A stretch of DNA of 64,000 nucleotides from Actinomadura sp. J1-007. GTDB lineage: Bacteria; Actinomycetota; Actinomycetes; Streptosporangiales; Streptosporangiaceae. The notes below the pieces were generated by a model that made no database searches, had not been told where the DNA came from, and saw nothing but the letters and a program-made list of their open reading frames with translations. Below, piece after piece: positions 25,302 to 34,649 of this stretch. Every line of letters begins with the position of its first letter. Position 1 is the stretch's first letter. A program made the translations under genes and the position numbers. The DNA is taken from contig NZ_WING01000001.1 in the NCBI RefSeq assembly GCF_009793335.1, positions 6,572,001 through 6,636,000 on the forward strand. Reading direction: 5' to 3'.

Positions 25302-26115
25302 TCCCGCCCCACCCGGGCGGCGAGGAGGCCCCTCGCCACCCGCAGCGGCCCTCACGACATACGGGAAAGGGCACCGCAAGTCTTCCATCACGGCGCCTCG
25401 ATCGTCGGCCTCGGCCGGGGCCCGTCAGCCGTCCAGGCTGAACGCCTGGAGGCATCGGCTCAAGTTTCCCCGGACAACGGGTGTCAGCGGGACAGCCAGG
25501 GGCCGGGGGCCAGGTCTGCGGGGCGCCCGGCCAGGCCGTGGCCGGGATGAGCAGGAGGAGGTCGATGAGCCCGTCGGCGATGTCGAGCGCCTTCTGTGGG
25601 TCGAGGCGTCCGCGCGACTGGCGGTTGAGGACGCCCTCGTTGAACGAGACCGGTGGGGTGATCTTCGGTCGCGGCCGGCGGTCGTGGTCGATCGCCTTGA
25701 GGAACTCCGCGGTGAGGACGGCCTTGGCCTGCTGGGCGTCCGCCGAGTAGACCATGATGTTCGGCGCGCGGTCGGGGACGAACATCGGCATGTCCGGCCG
25801 GACGAACTGCTCGTAGACCTGCTGGATCTGCTGGGTGTAGGGCAGTACTCGGGTCTCGGGCACCCACGGCGTGCGCACCTGCACCAGGCAGGTCCAGCCC
25901 TTGGACGAGAACGGGCCCGGCTTCTGCTCGCAACTGAAGGCGACGACCTGGCAGCCCCGGTGGGTCACCGCGAACCACTCGGCGGGCGTCTCGATCGCCC
26001 CGGTGTAGGGCCCGGTGAGCGTTCCGAACGGCGGCCGGGTACCGGCCTCACCCACCTGAGCGCCCAACTCGCCGGCGGCCCATTCCAGCCCTCGCTTGCG
26101 TCCAAAGCCCAACAT
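25237..26115 (-). CDS. Hypothetical protein, C-terminus uncertain
   Basis: From ATG 26115 (or GTG 26118, with GGAGG upstream): MLGFGRKRGLEWAAGELGAQ.. The core QVVAFSCEQKPGPFSSKGWTCLVQVRTPW, PDMPMFVPDRAPNIMVYSADAQQAKAVLTAEFLKAIDHD and LDPQKALDIADGLIDLLLLIPATAW looks like a real globular protein with two Cys. No family recognised. The last 90 or so residues are Pro/Gly/Arg-rich and overlap the YbhB relic, so the true end may be near 25484 in another frame. Confidence 0.55.
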   Translation of the reverse strand: MLGFGRKRGLEWAAGELGAQVGEAGTRPPFGTLTGPYTGAIETPAEWFAVTHRGCQVVAFSCEQKPGPFSSKGWTCLVQVRTPWVPETRVLPYTQQIQQVYEQFVRPDMPMFVPDRAPNIMVYSADAQQAKAVLTAEFLKAIDHDRRPRPKITPPVSFNEGVLNRQSRGRLDPQKALDIADGLIDLLLLIPATAWPGAPQTWPPAPGCPADTRCPGKLEPMPPGVQPGRLTGPGRGRRSRRRDGRLAVPFPVCREGRCGWRGASSPPGWGGIRRGARRSWSGRPSRGCGRTS

Positions 26116-26737
26116 CACGACCACCGCCTCCGCCGAACCAGCAAGATCCATCGACCATACAGACTCCGACCAGGACAATGCGGTCGATGCCCTGGACACC
26201 GGTCACGGTGGAAGCCTGGCGCGGTGCCGCGCACGCCCTGACGCTGGGGGAGGAGCAGGCGCGGGAGACCCCGGCCCGCCTCGTCCCCGTCCGTCTGGCT
26301 AGGGCCTGGCTGGACGAGCGGCTGGTCCCCGTTGTCGCGGGCGGCGCCGAGGCCGTCGAGGTCGCCTGGGAGCTGACGACCCTGCACCGGGCGGGCCGAC
26401 CGCGCCCGCCCCGTACACGACCGCGTCCCCGGTGGACGAGCGACTCGTCCTCCCGGGGGCGCGGGGCGGGTCAGGCTGCGGGACAGGACGAGGGCGGTGG
26501 CGTCGTCGCGATACCCGAGCCTGCCTCGCGCGCGGGCGCGCGTAGGCGCGCCCCGAAAGGCAGGCTTGGGGTGCCGGGCCGGCATGGGGTGGGCGGCGTT
26601 CGTCCCAGCCCTTCCCCGTACGCCCGCGCCTTTGCTTGACGAGTTCTACGGGATGACGGCGGAGCATCCACCGACCGCTCGCCTCGTTCACGTCAGCGTG
26701 GCCGACCCCGTCCCGGCGGCCGGCCACGCCGGATGGG
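26116..26737. other. 622-base region without a supported gene
   Basis: Open frames on both strands are low-complexity. A plus-strand frame from about 26190 (MPWTPVTVEAWRGAAHALTLGEEQ..) looks coding for about 70 residues and then degenerates. A minus-strand RDDATALVL is reminiscent of a PP2C-type phosphatase end. Either may be a relic. Confidence 0.35.
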
Positions 26738-26914
26738 TCAGGTGGGGATGCACCCGAACGGTGTCTTCACCCACCCTTGCGGGCATGAGCCCACCTTCTG
26801 CGGGGCGGGCACCGCTGATGCGGCGTTTGCGGGCAGGGCGAGGCCGACAGCGGCGGTGGCGGTGGCGGTGACCACGGTCAGCCCGACCACGCGCGCCAGG
26901 CGCTTCGTCCTCAT
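26738..26914 (-). CDS. Very small secreted protein
   Basis: A 58-aa precursor: MRTKRLARVVGLTVVTATATAAVGLALPANA is a signal peptide ending at ANA-A. The mature peptide of about 27 residues carries a Cys pair in SCPQGWVKTPFGC. ATG 26914 is preceded by GAGGGA. No family recognised; a secreted structural or signalling peptide is possible. Confidence 0.65.
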   Translation of the reverse strand: MRTKRLARVVGLTVVTATATAAVGLALPANAASAVPAPQKVGSCPQGWVKTPFGCIPT

Positions 26915-27421
26915 GATTTCCCTCTGGACGTCGTCGTTCCGATACACCCCACCCATACCCCTGAGCATTCATGTGATCACTCTGAGCTAGACGTTCGGGC
27001 GTCGATAAACTCCCGCTCACCTGGACTGAAGCTTCGAAAACGGCTCGAATCGAGAGTTTCGCGAGCCCCTACGCGCGCGCACGCGTGGGAGCGTCCTGGC
27101 CAGGCGCGTGGGGCCAGTTCTGCGAACGTTGCGGCGGTGACTCGCCGCGGCGTCCTCGACCGTTCAGCCGGCGGACGGTTGCGCCTGGTCGACGCACGCG
27201 CGCCTCAGCACCGGCTCCAGGGCCTCCAACCCACTCGGCGACATCTCCCGGTCATGGTCCCGCCTGTCGCAGGAAGCCGCTTCACGAGCGCCAGCACTTC
27301 CGGATCAGGACCGTACGCTCCCAGTGAGGCAACACGGACGGACACGTCAGGGACGGGCGGCCCGTGCGCCGGGGGCTGTCCCGGACGTACGCCTACGACC
27401 TGCCAAGCGCCGCGGATTCCC

Positions 27422-28144
27422 ATGCCGAGGGGAGCCGGTCCGCACTCGGTCCGCCAGCAGACGATCAGCGGACGGCACCTGAGCACACAGACCATCCGCG
27501 CCTTCCTGCGGACCACCGTCCGCCAGACCGCAGACCGGACACGGACCGCTGCGGAGTTCTTCAACGAACTGGAGAAGACCGGCCTCCTCGTCCGGCAACG
27601 ATTCAGTATCAAGCTCCCCGGACAGATCACCGGCTACGCCGTCACCCTGCCCGACCACCTCGGCCCCGACCGCCAGACCATCTGGTACGCCGGTGGCCGC
27701 CTGGCGCCAGACCTCGCCTGGACGCGCCTTTGCGAGCACTGGCATACCGGCGCGCCCAACCCGAACCCGCATTCATCCTTGACTTCAGAAGAGCGGCAAG
27801 CGTTCTACGACGCCGCCGCGCACGCCGCGCACGCTGCCGCACATGCCACCGCCGAGATCCGACGCTGCACCGTCACAAACCCCTACCAGGCACGCGACGC
27901 CTGCTGGGCCGCCGCAGACACACTCCGCGCCGCAGGAGAAGCGACCAACAACCGTCACCTGCACCGCGCCACCGACGCCTACGACCGAGCAACACGGCCA
28001 CCCCACGGCCAGATTCCCACACCCACCCCGACCGGCAACATACTGCGCACCACGGCGGGTAGCGGGGCCATCCAGGCGGCCGAACTCAAGCTGCTCTATA
28101 ACGTCATGGTGGCGCAAGCATCCAGGTACTGGAGCCGAGGGTGA
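27422..28144 (+). pseudogene. Relaxase/mobilisation-protein C-terminal-like fragment
   Basis: The frame from about 27422 reads STQTIRAFLRTTVRQTADRTRTAAEFFNELEKTGLLVRQRFS, then PGQITGYAVTLPDHLGPDRQTIWYAGGRLAPDLAWTRLCEHW. This resembles the region after the nuclease domain in relaxases of actinobacterial conjugative elements (..GxVTGYAVxLP..WYGGGKLAPDLTxxxL). Ala/His-rich sequence follows. The nuclease domain (HUH) is absent and the region upstream to 27000 has no supporting homology. Likely a transfer-gene relic. Confidence 0.5.
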
Positions 28145-28516
28145 CGGCCTGGACGCGGCCATCGGTGCGGGACGAGGTCCTGGCCGGCGTAGGGCCGGTC
28201 CGCGTCGCGCCGGACGTTCACCGCCTTATGCAATGCCGGTGCCTAAGGACCGTCCTTTCGAGCTTGCTGTTGAAGCCATCGAGCGGATTTCGGCTTGGGG
28301 CGTACGGCATGCTGACAGCATGAGCCGCATCTACTCCGATCCATCGTCCGGTGCCGTCGGAACCGAACGCGCAAGCGCTGGCCAAACCCTGGAAACGGCC
28401 GCTGCCGGATGGTTTGCGCTTGTCAGCGAGCGTGGCGCAACGGCCTGCACGCTGTCTCCGCCGTGCCGCCATTTCACGGGCCATGGGCCGTCCATTCGTT
28501 GACCGTAGGAGGAGCA
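28145..28516. other. 372-base stretch, no gene seen
   Basis: Mixed composition and no supported frame. It ends with the ribosome-binding site of the lipoprotein gene (AGGAGG just before GTG 28517). Confidence 0.4.
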
Positions 28517-29215
28517 GTGCCGCTGACCCCCCGTATGCGCTTCGCGTTTCTACACCGCATCGAGGGCGCCCATGCCCGCGCCAAACGTCCCGCCCTTGCC
28601 CGTGCCATGGCCGTGGGCCCGTGCCTGGCGCTGATCGCGTGCGCTGCCGTCGGGTGCGGCGGCGGACAAGACGAGGTACGGTCCGCGTCCCCGAGCGCGA
28701 CCACACCGGCGTCCCCCTCGCAGAGTCCTTCGTCCTCGGCGTCTCCGGCACGGGGCAGCCTCGGCCTCGTCGTCAAGAACGACTGCCTGGCCGACCGGCC
28801 GACATGGATTCCGGTCCGGTGCGACGATGATCGGGCGGCCGCCAAGGTCGTCGGACTCGGACTGGTGAGCAATCCGACGGGCGTGGGGTCGGCTTTCGCC
28901 GACTGCCCCGCCGACACCGACCAAGTCCTCAACCGGCCGGACGGGGGCAGCGGCTACTTCTGCCTGCGGAATCTGCGCCCACCGCACCACGCCCGGCCAG
29001 GATCGGGAGGAGGAATCGTCGTTGTCGGGGACTGCCTGACAAAAAGCTCGGCCGGCTATGTGGAAGTCCCCTGCCGCGGTAACGGAAAGCGTCCTAAGTA
29101 CAAGGTCGTCGACATCACCGAGGCGGGGAAAGGATCCTGCCCGAAGGGCAACGGCCGCGTACAGTTGTCGCCCGACAGGCTCGGCCTGAAGCTTTATTGC
29201 GCCGAACGCCTGTGA
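28517..29215 (+). CDS. Lipoprotein with two homologous Cys-rich domains
   Basis: A 232-aa product from GTG 28517 (strong AGGAGG). After a basic N-region comes ALIACAAVGCGGG, containing lipobox-like LIAC and AVGC, then a Ser/Pro linker. Two repeated modules follow: about 80-155 (DCLADRPTWIPVRC..AKVVGL..ADCPADT..YFCL) and about 165-232 (DCLTKSSAGYVEVPC..YKVVDI..GSCPKGN..LYCAE). Each has four Cys at matching positions, implying duplication and two disulfides per domain. It is probably anchored outside the membrane. Function unknown. Confidence 0.8.
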   Translation: MPLTPRMRFAFLHRIEGAHARAKRPALARAMAVGPCLALIACAAVGCGGGQDEVRSASPSATTPASPSQSPSSSASPARGSLGLVVKNDCLADRPTWIPVRCDDDRAAAKVVGLGLVSNPTGVGSAFADCPADTDQVLNRPDGGSGYFCLRNLRPPHHARPGSGGGIVVVGDCLTKSSAGYVEVPCRGNGKRPKYKVVDITEAGKGSCPKGNGRVQLSPDRLGLKLYCAERL

Positions 29216-29640
29216 CAACTTCTTCGGACTCACTGACGAGGGCCCTGCGGTTGCACTCCCCATGCGTCGAGATTTTGCTTTGACGAGCTTGACGTGCGCC
29301 GGAACTCTAATGGCCCCGTCGTCGGCTCCACTCGGTGCTGCATGATTGGGCTGGATGCGGCGGGGGAGCGCCGCTTGCTACCGCGACCTGAGGCGCGAAG
29401 AGGTATTCGCACAACTTCCTTTGGACGAGCACTGGGGGGATGAACTTCCAGCCCTGTTCTGGGACACGGTGCCGCACGCGCACGCGTCCGCACCCGGCAG
29501 ATGTGGATCATTACGCCATGGCCGGGCGTATCGGCTTGGAGTCGGGGCGATCTGGGGGCACCGTCGACCGGCGCGTTCGGAGGCTTGCCGTACCGACAGG
29601 GCCGTGAACACCGGCCCCCACTCGTTCCCGTCCGCGCTAA
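29216..29640. other. 425-base stretch left of the IS5-family element
   Basis: No recognisable gene. It ends in CTAA (29637-29640), one copy of the IS target duplication. Confidence 0.4.
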
Positions 29641-30290
29641 GAGGTCGTTTCATTTGGTGAGTCGGCGGTGGCAGATCAGGGCTGCGGCGATGCCTACGAA
29701 GGCAGGAAGTGCTCGGCTTTGCGTTCGTAGCGGCGGTGCAGACGGCGGCACCCTGCCAGCCACGACACCGTCCGCTCGACCACCCGGCGGTGACGGCCCA
29801 GCCGCTCGGAGGGCTCGATCCCGCGGCGCGCGATGCGCACCACGATGCCGCGCGAGCGCGACCAGCGTCGCAGGTGCGGGTAGTCGTAGCCCTTGTCGCC
29901 GTGCAGCTTGGCGGGGCGGCGCCGGCGCTGACCGAGTCGATCGCACACCGCGACCAGTCCAGCTCCCCGGCCGCGCCGAGCTCGTCCAGCACGACCCGGT
30001 GCGGCTTGGCCCACACCCGCGCATCGCTCCACTCGGCGAAGCGGCGGTAGATCGTCTGCCAGGAGGCACCGAACACCGGCGGGACCTGCCGCCAGGTGCA
30101 ACCGCTGGTGGCCACGAACACGATCGCCGCCAGCACCTCGCGATCGCCAGCGCGCCGCCGTCCACCACCCTGCGGCCGTGTTGGCGCAGGTGGCACAACC
30201 CGCTGGAACAACTCCCACAACTCATCTGGAACCAGGCGCTGCACCATCGTCACGGCGAAACACCATCGACCACACCAAACAAAACAAGGT
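29641..30290 (-). mobile_element. Deleted IS5-family element with CTAA target-site duplication
   Basis: Imperfect terminal inverted repeats lie at the left end (GAGGTCGTTTCATTTGGTG from 29641) and right end (CACCAAACAAAACAAGGT to 30290); about 15 of 20 positions match in opposite orientation. CTAA directly follows the right end (30291-30294) and precedes the left end (29637-29640). A YTAR duplication is typical of the IS427 group of IS5. The element is about 650 bp, short for this group, because its transposase has an internal deletion. Confidence 0.8.
29650..30247 (-). pseudogene. IS5-family transposase, internally deleted and frameshifted
   Basis: From ATG 30247: MVQRLVPDELWELFQRVVPP, GCTWRQVPPVFGASWQTIYRRFAEW and WSRCAIDSVSAG (first catalytic Asp). 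The frame then jumps to RRRPAKLHGDKGYDYPHLRRW, RRGIEPSERLGRHRRVVERTVSWLAGCRRLHRRYERKAEHFL, and again to FVGIAAALICHRRLTK. About 70 residues, including the segment with the second catalytic Asp, are missing after IDSVSAG. A missing base near 29703 explains the last frame change. Non-autonomous. Confidence 0.88.
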
Positions 30291-30294
30291 CTAA

Positions 30295-30666
30295 GTACGA
30301 GGACCTTGCCGGCGGCCTTCTCTGCGCCCAACAGCGATGCCGAGCTGCACGCGCCGCCCTGGTGGTGATGTGGTCTCGGGCCGGTAGCGCAGGAAGAACA
30401 GCATGTCTTCGGCGACTGAGACGTGGTGCGGTCCGTTTGTGATTTGCGGGACAACACCGCTCGTGGCTTGGCACTGCTTTACGCTTGGTCGCCTCGGGCC
30501 GAGCGGCCCGGACCAAGCTCCCATTTAATGCCCACGGAGTACCTCGCGGCACTGTGCGTGCTCCGGACCTGTTGGACGCTCCCTGATCACGGGCGCCATC
30601 AGTCACCTGGGTAAGGGAAGGAGGGAAGCCTCGCTCTGCTCAGGGGACGCTGTGAGGAGTGAGCTC
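30295..30666. other. 372-base stretch right of the IS element
   Basis: A minus-strand frame of 77 codons (30291-30524) includes NGPHHVSVAEDMLFFLRYRPE, which looks coding-like but matches nothing I know and runs into the IS end. It may be a gene interrupted by the insertion. Confidence 0.35.
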
Positions 30667-30801
30667 ATGTCCCCGACAACGGATCCCCCCAAGGGGAAGG
30701 GAAGCCTCCGCTGGTGGTGGCTGCCCGCAACTTTGCAGGTAGTAGTCACGGCCGCGAAACTCGCCTACGAGGTTGTCCGTGATCATCTGTCCTGCCGCTA
30801 G
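30667..30801 (+). CDS. Candidate 44-residue basic small protein
   Basis: ATG 30667 is preceded by GAGGAG-type sequence eight to ten bases upstream. The product MSPTTDPPKGKGSLRWWW.. contains a Trp triplet and a hydrophobic stretch (LPATLQVVVTAAKLAYEVV), then DHLSCR. A possible membrane-associated mini-protein. A perfect 11-bp hairpin follows 16 bases after the stop. No homologue recalled. Confidence 0.45.
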   Translation: MSPTTDPPKGKGSLRWWWLPATLQVVVTAAKLAYEVVRDHLSCR

Positions 30802-30816
30802 CTAGAGGCGGGATGG

Positions 30817-30857
30817 GGTGAGGCCCCACGGTTGCTTCTGGACCGCGGGGCCTCACC
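30817..30857 (+). terminator. Hairpin after the 44-residue ORF
   Basis: GGTGAGGCCCC (30817-30827) pairs perfectly with GGGGCCTCACC (30847-30857) around a 19-base loop. There is no U-tract. Placement suggests a terminator of the small ORF. Confidence 0.5.
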
Positions 30858-31146
30858 ACGATCCGACCAAGCCCTGCTCAACCAGGTTCACCGGGCCGCC
30901 GCCGCGGGCGACGGGCGGGCGCGGTCCGGGGCGGTCAGCGTCCGGCTCCATCGTCAGGCCACCGAACGGCAGGCCGGCGCGGGCCCCCCAGCGAACCAGG
31001 TCCTGCCAGCGTTCGGAGATCGTTTCTCGGAGACCCCACAGAGATGATTGGTTCTGTACAGGGCAGTGCCCCGGCGCTCCGGCGCCACTTTAGGCAGTTC
31101 TCGGGACGAACCGTAGGCGATCCATGGTCCAGAGACTGCGGTCAGC
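30858..31146. other. Gap between the small-ORF hairpin and the membrane-protein gene
   Basis: Counting the hairpin, about 345 bases separate the small ORF from the gene ending at 31147. Frames on the plus strand are Pro/Arg-rich shadows; no gene or repeat identified. Confidence 0.35.
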
Positions 31147-32004
31147 TCACCGGCGGGCCCGCCGGTCAGCCACGCCGGTCAGCCGCGCGGCTCCCCAGCG
31201 CAGCAGTCGGGCCAGCGGCGGATCGTTGGGCGGGGACGGCGGTGCGTGTCGGGCCAGCGCCGCTGCGGCGCGATTGCCTTCGCTGATCAGTTCGGTGCCG
31301 ATCTGTCGCAGTGCCCATCGTCGGTCGTTGCGGCGCAGGAGTAGGCCGAGCGGACCGACCAACGGCGCCAGGCAGAAGCACGTCAGCATGCCCAGGTTGA
31401 GCCATGTGAAATGGGTGATCAGGTTCGGTATAACGGCGGCGCTCAGCAGTATCGCCCCAGTCAGCGAGATCAGCCATACCGTCAGCAGTCGGCGTGGGTG
31501 CTGTTCTGCCTTCCACAGTGTCAGGCGGTCGGCTTGTGCGGTGAGCCGGTGTCCGACTCGTACGAGTCGGCGTACCTGCGCAGTCTCTCGGGCGTGCTCG
31601 GCCGGATCGGCGGATCGGTAGCGCGGATCGCCGTAGCGGTGCAGCCGGTACCGGGCCCGGGCCAGCCAGCGGCCCCCGTCGCGGCTGTAGCGCAGCAGGG
31701 CCAGGCTGTACCACCAGAACAGCCCGAGCGCGGCCAGTACCAATGCTGCGCCGTACCCGGTTTGCTTGGTGATCTCGGGAGAGGAGGTGTACAGGTTCAC
31801 CCCGGCCCCGGCTCCCACCGCCGCCGCGCCCGAGAGCAGTGGCGCGTACACCAGCGGTACCGTCAGCTCGGCCGGGTTGCGATCAACCTCCTGGAGCCAT
31901 CGGTGCATGGGGCTCCGGATCAACCAGCGCAGCAGCGCCGCAACGAACAGCAGCCACATGGCGCCGCCGGCCATGAGCAGCAGGCCGCTCAGGATGCTCA
32001 GCAC
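31147..32004 (-). CDS. Integral membrane protein of unknown function
   Basis: A 285-aa protein from GTG 32004. Predicted transmembrane segments: LLLMAGGAMWLLFVAALLRWLI (N-terminus), PLVYAPLLSGAAAVGAGAGV, YGAALVLAALGLFWWYSLALL, LLTVWLISLTGAILLSAAVI and LNLGMLTCFCLAPLVGPLGLLL. A charged cytosolic loop rich in Arg/His lies between segments three and four. No family recognised. Confidence 0.7.
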   Translation of the reverse strand: MLSILSGLLLMAGGAMWLLFVAALLRWLIRSPMHRWLQEVDRNPAELTVPLVYAPLLSGAAAVGAGAGVNLYTSSPEITKQTGYGAALVLAALGLFWWYSLALLRYSRDGGRWLARARYRLHRYGDPRYRSADPAEHARETAQVRRLVRVGHRLTAQADRLTLWKAEQHPRRLLTVWLISLTGAILLSAAVIPNLITHFTWLNLGMLTCFCLAPLVGPLGLLLRRNDRRWALRQIGTELISEGNRAAAALARHAPPSPPNDPPLARLLRWGAARLTGVADRRARR

Positions 32005-32377
32005 TGCGGTCGTCAGACCGTCCGCAACGTCGATGGCGCGCTCCCCAGATGAGGGCCGACACGATCACAGTTGGACGCGATCGGTCGGCCCCCGGTTGAG
32101 TGTGACCGTGAGAATCGGCAACGTTTGTTCGCTGGTCTCAACGACGGCGGACGCGCGGTCGAGGTGGTGATGTGGATGAGATTCAGCGACGCGACCATGG
32201 TGAACAGTCGCGGCGCTTGACGCCGGATTCACGGCCACGACCGCGGCTGCACGCCGCCGGGTGCGCATGGCACGCCCCGCGGCCGTTGCGAGGGCGGCGC
32301 CGAGAGGCTCTGGATTCAGCAAGCGGGCCGGTCGGACGTCTTTGTTGGTAAAGCCCCTAGGGAAGGCGGCCCCTCAC
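32005..32377. other. 373-base divergent intergenic region
   Basis: Lies between the divergent membrane-protein gene and the ECF sigma gene. No coding signal; presumably holds both promoters. I cannot identify a sigma-specific box. Confidence 0.4.
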
Positions 32378-32908
32378 GTGCCGACAACAGTGCCCTTGTC
32401 CGATCCGCACATGGAGGATCGGCCGGCGGACGCGCTGTCCGCGCTGTTCCAGAGCCACGCCCGCAAGTTCGTGCACATCGCCGTGCTGCTCATCGGTGAC
32501 GAAGGGCTCGCCGAGGAGGTGGTGCAGGAGGCCTACCTCGGTTTGCATCGCCGCTGGAAGCGCGAGGGCCCGCCCGAGAGCCCCGAGGCGTATCTGCGTA
32601 CCTCGGTGGTGAACGGCTGCCGGTCGGCGCTGCGCCGCCGCCAGACCGCCGCGCGGGCCCGGGTGCTGCACCTGGTGCCCGAGAGCGCGGCGGACGCCGA
32701 GACGCTGCGCCGCGAGGAGCAGGCCGCGGTGCTGGCCGCGCTGGACCGGCTCAGCCGGCGGCAGCGCGAGGTGCTCGTGCTGCGCTTCTACCTCGGGCTG
32801 GACGACGCCGAGATCGGCGCCGCGCTCGGCGTGAGCCGCGGCACCGTCTCGTCCACGATTTCTCGCGCGCTGCGCGGCATGGAAGACCTGCTGGGAGGAC
32901 AGCGATGA
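32378..32908 (+). CDS. ECF RNA polymerase sigma factor, SigE-like actinobacterial group
   Basis: About 176 aa. Region 2 is ADALSALFQSHARKFVHIAVLLIGDEGLAEEVVQEAYLGLHRRW; region 4 is LDRLSRRQREVLVLRFYLGLDDAEIGAALGVSRGTVSSTISRALRGM. It directs RNA polymerase to a dedicated regulon. The start is uncertain: GTG 32378 or ATG 32411, neither with a clear ribosome-binding site. Its stop overlaps the ATG of the next gene by four bases (ATGA), so the pair is translationally coupled, as expected for a sigma/anti-sigma couple. Confidence 0.9.
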   Translation: MPTTVPLSDPHMEDRPADALSALFQSHARKFVHIAVLLIGDEGLAEEVVQEAYLGLHRRWKREGPPESPEAYLRTSVVNGCRSALRRRQTAARARVLHLVPESAADAETLRREEQAAVLAALDRLSRRQREVLVLRFYLGLDDAEIGAALGVSRGTVSSTISRALRGMEDLLGGQR

Positions 32909-34061
32909 CGACCGACATGGAGCACCGGCTGCGCGCCGCGTTCGAGGCCAGGACCGCCGCCGTACCGGCGCCGCCCGAACCCGACTGGGAAGCCGCGCCC
33001 GCCCCCCGCACCTGGCGCCTCCGCGTTCGCCGCCCCCGTCTGATGCTGCTCCCGGCGCTGGCGGCCGCCGGGATGGCCGTGCTGCTCGCCGTCATCCTCA
33101 CGGGGCGGGGCGACGGCGGCGGGCAGGCGGACAAACCGGTCCTCACGATCGGCGCGGTGACCCCGATCCGGCCGGCCGCGTCCCCGACGCTGCTGTTCCG
33201 CAGCGACGGCGAGTCCGCGACCCGGGTCGTGCAGGCCGCTACGGGCCGCACGCTGGGCACGGTCGAACCACCGCCCGGCTACGTCCAGGACTGGGCGGGC
33301 CTGACCACCGCCACCGACAACCGCACGCTGTTCTTCACCGTGAAGGCCAAGGGCGGGGGCGCCTCGTCGCCGCAGTTCGTCGCGCGGACCCGCGTCGACG
33401 AGAAGGGACATCCCGGCAAGGCGCTGCTCGTCGCCCGCGCCCCCGGTCCCGGGACCTGCCCGCGGCCTCGCCCGCGCCGGAGACGACGCAGGCGCCCTCA
33501 GCCTGGCCCAGCGTCACCGCGCTAGCACCGTCGCCGGACGCCACCCGCCTCGCGCTGGCGCTCAGCGGCCACGACGGCGACGTCCTGGTGGTGCGCGACC
33601 TGCGCACCGGCAAGGAGCGCGCCTGGAGCAGCCGCTCCGGCCTCGACGCGATCTCCTGGAGCGAGGACGGCCGCCAGGTGCACTGGTCCGCCGACGGCAC
33701 AGCCGGCGACCTGGCCCCACGGAGCAGGGAGGGGGCGCTCCCGGCGGGCCGGAACGTGCCCGCCGCCGGTGATCCGCTGGGAGCCGTCTTGCTGCCCAGC
33801 GGCGACCGGCTCGCCCTGCGGCAGACGACGCAGAAGGTCCGGCTCGTACTACTGCCGTCCGGTGGGGGCGGCGCCCGGGTACTGGACGAGTGGAAGGACA
33901 TCCCCGGCTTCCTCAAGCTGCCGGCCACCGACGCGACCGGCAGGCACATCTTCTACCGGCGAGGCGATGGCTGGGCGCGCCTAGACCTCAAGACCGGCAA
34001 GCGCACCGCCTTCTCCCTGCCCGCCGACAGCACCCAACCCGGCGTCGTCTACACCTGGTGA
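32905..34061 (+). pseudogene. Membrane-anchored beta-propeller protein, likely anti-sigma partner; single-base frameshift
   Basis: From ATG 32905 (overlapping the sigma gene): a cytosolic N-terminus of about 45 residues, one transmembrane helix (RLMLLPALAAAGMAVLLAVIL), then propeller-like repeats (GGQADKPVLTIGAV, GYVQDWAGLTTATDNRTLFFTVKAKG). The frame changes near 33451 and continues as SPAPETTQAPSAWPSVTALAPSPDATRLALALSGHDGDVLVVRDLRTGKERAWSSRSGLDAISWSEDGRQVHW and ends in TQPGVVYTW. One extra G in GGG 33451-33453 restores about 385 aa. Position and topology suggest it senses an extracytoplasmic signal and controls the sigma factor; no zinc anti-sigma motif is visible. Confidence 0.75.
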
Positions 34062-34459
34062 CCCTCCCCACCCGTGCCGCCCCTCTCCCCTCCGGGGCGG
34101 CACGGGCTTCCCGATGCGTCGAGAGCTTTGGGGCGTTGCTGAAACTCCTCAACACGACACCCCCGACGATCAGGGTGTTGCCCAAACTCATCGACAAACG
34201 TTGCCCCTAGACACGGACGAAACCACCCTGTGCCGGGCCGCCAACAGGCGCCTGGACCACGCCCTCGGCCCCCAGCTGGTCAAACGATACGGCGCAGGCA
34301 CCCTCGCCGCCGACGTCCCGCATATGCAGGCCGACGCGCAGCTCGAACTGTGGAACTCCAACGACACCGACATCGAGAAGATCTCCAACCAGATGGTCAG
34401 TCTCCGGCTCCGTCCCCGGTCGCGGTTTCGGTGCTGGGCGTCTGGGGCGTCATCGGGCG
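34062..34459. other. Mixed region with an unassigned ORF
   Basis: A plus-strand frame (34114-34473) includes ETTLCRAANRRLDHALGPQLVKRYGAGTLAADVPHMQADAQLELWNSNDTDIEKISNQMVS, which has real protein character but no family I recognise and no good start. It may be the remnant of a larger gene. Confidence 0.35.
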
Positions 34460-34649
34460 CTGCTTGGCGGTGAGGTGGAACGGCGGCGGGCGCGCGGATC
34501 GTGCTCGGCGGTGACGGCCGCCGAGGTCTGCTCGCCGAGGCGGACGTAGCGGCCGAGGCTGGCCAGATGCAGGTGCCGGGACTTGGCTTGGAGCTCGGCG
34601 GCGGTGCGTCCGGCGGCCGCCAGCCGGGTAAGCCGGTTGGAGGGGGCGG
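34460..34649 (-). pseudogene. Tyrosine integrase C-terminal fragment
   Basis: The minus frame reads SNRLTRLAAAGRTAAELQAKSRHLHLASLGRYVRLGEQTSAAVTAEHDP, with no stop codons. KSRHxHLASLGRYVRLGExTSxxVTAE is typical of the C-terminus of a group of actinobacterial tyrosine recombinases; the Tyr in LGRYV would be the nucleophile. The rest of the enzyme is missing. It lies immediately beside the stop of the amidohydrolase gene. Confidence 0.55.

Noticed and set aside
26116..26640. PP2C/SpoIIE-like phosphatase remnant
   Set aside because: Only a short RDDATALVL-like match; the rest of the frame has no domain sequence.
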